The notes beneath the pieces are model-generated. The model was not told the DNA's origin. It saw only the letters and a program-made list of their open reading frames with translations, and did not search any database. DNA of 64,000 nt, from positions 42,677 to 106,676 of the forward strand of contig CACMKZ010000006.1 of assembly GCA_902614375.1 (NCBI GenBank), in the 5' to 3' direction. This stretch comes from an uncultured Alphaproteobacteria bacterium (GTDB lineage Bacteria > Pseudomonadota > Alphaproteobacteria > HIMB59 > GCA-002718135). The position numbers and the translations under genes were made by a program. Shown in pieces: positions 62,395 through 64,000 of this stretch (position 1 is the first letter of the stretch; each line of letters starts with the position of its first letter).

Positions 62395-63616
62395 AATATC
62401 GCTATATCTATCTTTCATATTTATTATTTCATGTCAGGATACGATTTCATCATTAAGAAATAATGAAAACATAGATTCTGAAGATTATACCTTTCAATTA
62501 GAAAAAGAAGAATTTTTAGATTTTAGTTTTTTTGAACAGTATGCAGATAACGTAATTGATAACTATACCTACAAAGCATCTGACTATAATTTTTTAGATA
62601 AAGATCAAGTTGTATTAAAAATTAATAACTATGAAGCAAAATATAACAATAATGAACCGATAAATGTAATATACCTCGATGAAAGTATTTACTCATTCAA
62701 TAAAGATGGGGAACTTCTAAAGTTTGATTTAAATAATGGAAAGTTGATTGAAAGAATTAATATTGATTTAGATCAAGAAAAAAAAGTACCTATATCTTTT
62801 TCTATTTATAATAATGATTTTATTATTGCTTTTAAATCAGGAGAAGTAGTTAGAATTAACAAATTAGGACAAGTTATTTGGTTATTTAAAAATAAAGATT
62901 TATTAAATACCCCAGTCAAAATATTGGATGACTATTTAATAATATTATATCCACAAAAAATAGTTTTTTTATCAATTTTTAGTGGAGATATAATTTATGA
63001 GAAAGTTTTTAAATCTAGTAATATAATTCAGTCATCGGGAGGTAAAATTGAAAATTATTTCAATATTATTTTCTTTATACTCCCTAATAGTGAATTTAAT
63101 TCTTTAGACACATATTTATTCGAGGAACATAGTTTAAATTTTGACAATATTGAACTTAATACTTCACTTAATAATCTAAAGGATCAAATACACCTGTACA
63201 AAAATTTTCTAGTTTATTTTGATGATGGCAATATTATTCATACTTACGACATAAACAAAAACAAGTTTCCATTAATTAATTTTAGAATAAGTAACTCGTC
63301 TTCTGCTGTACTATTTAATAATTCACTAATTTCTAAAAATGAAAATTTTGTTGAAATATATAATATTCAGAATGGAAAGTTATTCTCAAGAATTAATATT
63401 AACAAAATACTAAATAAAAAATCAAAAATAATAAATTGTTTAATTATAAATAAAAATATTCATTTATTTACAGACAATGGTGAAATAATTATATTGGACC
63501 AAAATCTTGAAATTCAAGAAACGGTAAATCTTAAAATTAAAAATATTAATAAAGTTTATAATTATCAAAATAAAATTTTTATAAGTACTGAAAAAGGCAT
63601 TACATACATTTATTAA
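62372..63616 (+). CDS. bamB: Outer-membrane assembly lipoprotein BamB-like (PQQ beta-propeller)
   Basis: A 414-residue lipoprotein: signal peptide with lipobox FIISC (Cys near 21). The mature part is made of repeated PQQ/WD-like beta-propeller strands, for example IYSFNKDGELLKFDLNNGKL and AFKSGEVVRINKLGQVIWLF, then IVFLSIFSGDIIYEKVF and IYNIQNGKLFSRININKIL. BamB is a scaffold of the beta-barrel assembly complex. Homology is visible as repeat pattern; the adjacent yfgM-like and der genes back up the identification. The sequence is very AT-biased with Asn/Lys/Ile excess. Confidence 0.8.
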   Translation: MSFNFINKISLYLSFIFIISCQDTISSLRNNENIDSEDYTFQLEKEEFLDFSFFEQYADNVIDNYTYKASDYNFLDKDQVVLKINNYEAKYNNNEPINVIYLDESIYSFNKDGELLKFDLNNGKLIERINIDLDQEKKVPISFSIYNNDFIIAFKSGEVVRINKLGQVIWLFKNKDLLNTPVKILDDYLIILYPQKIVFLSIFSGDIIYEKVFKSSNIIQSSGGKIENYFNIIFFILPNSEFNSLDTYLFEEHSLNFDNIELNTSLNNLKDQIHLYKNFLVYFDDGNIIHTYDINKNKFPLINFRISNSSSAVLFNNSLISKNENFVEIYNIQNGKLFSRININKILNKKSKIINCLIINKNIHLFTDNGEIIILDQNLEIQETVNLKIKNINKVYNYQNKIFISTEKGITYIY

Positions 63617-63617
63617 A

Positions 63618-64000
63618 ATGAATATATTGATTTTAGGTATGCCAAATGTCGGCAAAACATCACTTTATAATTTAATTACAAATAAAAATAATAATATAAT
63701 TCATGATACCATTGGTACAACAAGAGATTGGCATGTATCACCTCTTAAATCAAATAGTAATATTGATGTATATGATACACCAGGAATAATTAATCAAAAA
63801 AGTTTAGTAACAAAGAGTGTGAGTAGCATAATAAGGAAAATAGATATTTTTCTTTATGTAATTGACTATAAAGCTGAGAATTATTTTATAGACAAAGAAT
63901 TGATCAATGAGTTAAGAAAATTTAATAAGGAAATATTAGTTATTATTAATAAAGATGATAATTTTAAACAGGATAAAAAAATTAACAATCTTGGTATCAA
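63618..64000 (+). CDS. der: ribosome-associated GTPase Der/EngA (partial, cut by window end)
   Basis: The first 127 codons of a P-loop GTPase. G1 is LILGMPNVGKTSLYNLIT, G2/switch I is HDTIGTTRDWH, G3 is VYDTPGI and G4 is INKDD. The spacing fits the first G domain of Der, which has two tandem GTPase domains and acts in 50S assembly. G1 has GMPNVGKT rather than the common GRPNVGKS, as in some Der proteins. It starts 2 bases after the bamB stop. The second G domain and KH domain lie outside the window. Confidence 0.85.
   Translation, partial: MNILILGMPNVGKTSLYNLITNKNNNIIHDTIGTTRDWHVSPLKSNSNIDVYDTPGIINQKSLVTKSVSSIIRKIDIFLYVIDYKAENYFIDKELINELRKFNKEILVIINKDDNFKQDKKINNLGI

Overview
The window is a compact, AT-rich, essentially gap-free piece of a bacterial chromosome. 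Gene content (single-Cys DksA, DUF3553 and DUF2794 proteins, a ScfR/RamB-type regulator, eukaryote-like NADP-Icd, GrxD-BolA pair, candidate GAAC-N7-GAAC SOS boxes) points to Alphaproteobacteria. The low GC, overlapping genes, many ABC uptake systems and a DmdA-like protein suggest a streamlined marine lineage (SAR11-like, HIMB59 or AEGEAN-169 type). That placement is inference; no 16S gene is present. No IS element, prophage or CRISPR array is visible.

Region 1 (1-14300) is catabolic. A leftward run encodes a family-5 (oligopeptide/dipeptide-type) binding protein, a homocysteine S-methyltransferase-family protein, a GcvT-family methyltransferase, an FMN alpha-hydroxyacid oxidase, a ThDP enzyme, a hydroxyisourate-hydrolase-like protein and a DmdA-like demethylase cut by the window edge. 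The matching permeases and fused ATPase run divergently to the right, followed by a small unknown protein, an SDR and a GMC oxidoreductase. Together they look like uptake and oxidative dismantling of a small, probably methylated, organic compound with methyl groups passed to folate or homocysteine. The substrate cannot be read from the sequence.

Region 2 (14300-19960) holds a ScfR-like regulator and a carnitine-type degradation set: CdhA-like dehydrogenase (interrupted by an in-frame TAA), CdhB-like BKACE enzyme and a divergent hotdog thioesterase, plus a quinone-oxidoreductase-like MDR protein and a PhnZ-like HD-domain protein.

Region 3 (19970-28420) is a polyamine module: agmatine deiminase, N-carbamoylputrescine amidase, a PotFGHI-type transporter, a PuuA-like gamma-glutamylputrescine synthetase and a PuuB-like oxidase.

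Region 4 (28420-57800) is core: Sua5, an orphan ParA, GlmU, class II DAHP synthase, NadE, GltX, CimA, TrmJ, RpsD, RarD, GrxD-BolA, PurB, Map, a MoaB/CinA-like protein, tRNA-Leu(UAA), NadK, MoaA, DUF3553, DksA, RecA, AlaS, Icd, a LOG protein, an RND pump with its adaptor, RlmE and GuaA.

Region 5 (57800-64000) holds an NMT1/SsuA-type ABC importer, a DUF2794 protein, a redoxin and the yfgM-like/bamB/der operon, the last gene cut by the window edge.

The most notable points are: (i) the unexplained methyl-transfer catabolic operon with an HIUase-like protein that has lost its YRGS tail; (ii) the interrupted carnitine dehydrogenase; (iii) a perfect or near-perfect hairpin directly after each of the three substrate-binding-protein genes; (iv) a likely ATT start for the DppB-like permease; (v) tandem candidate LexA boxes at recA; and (vi) a probably near-leaderless rpsD.
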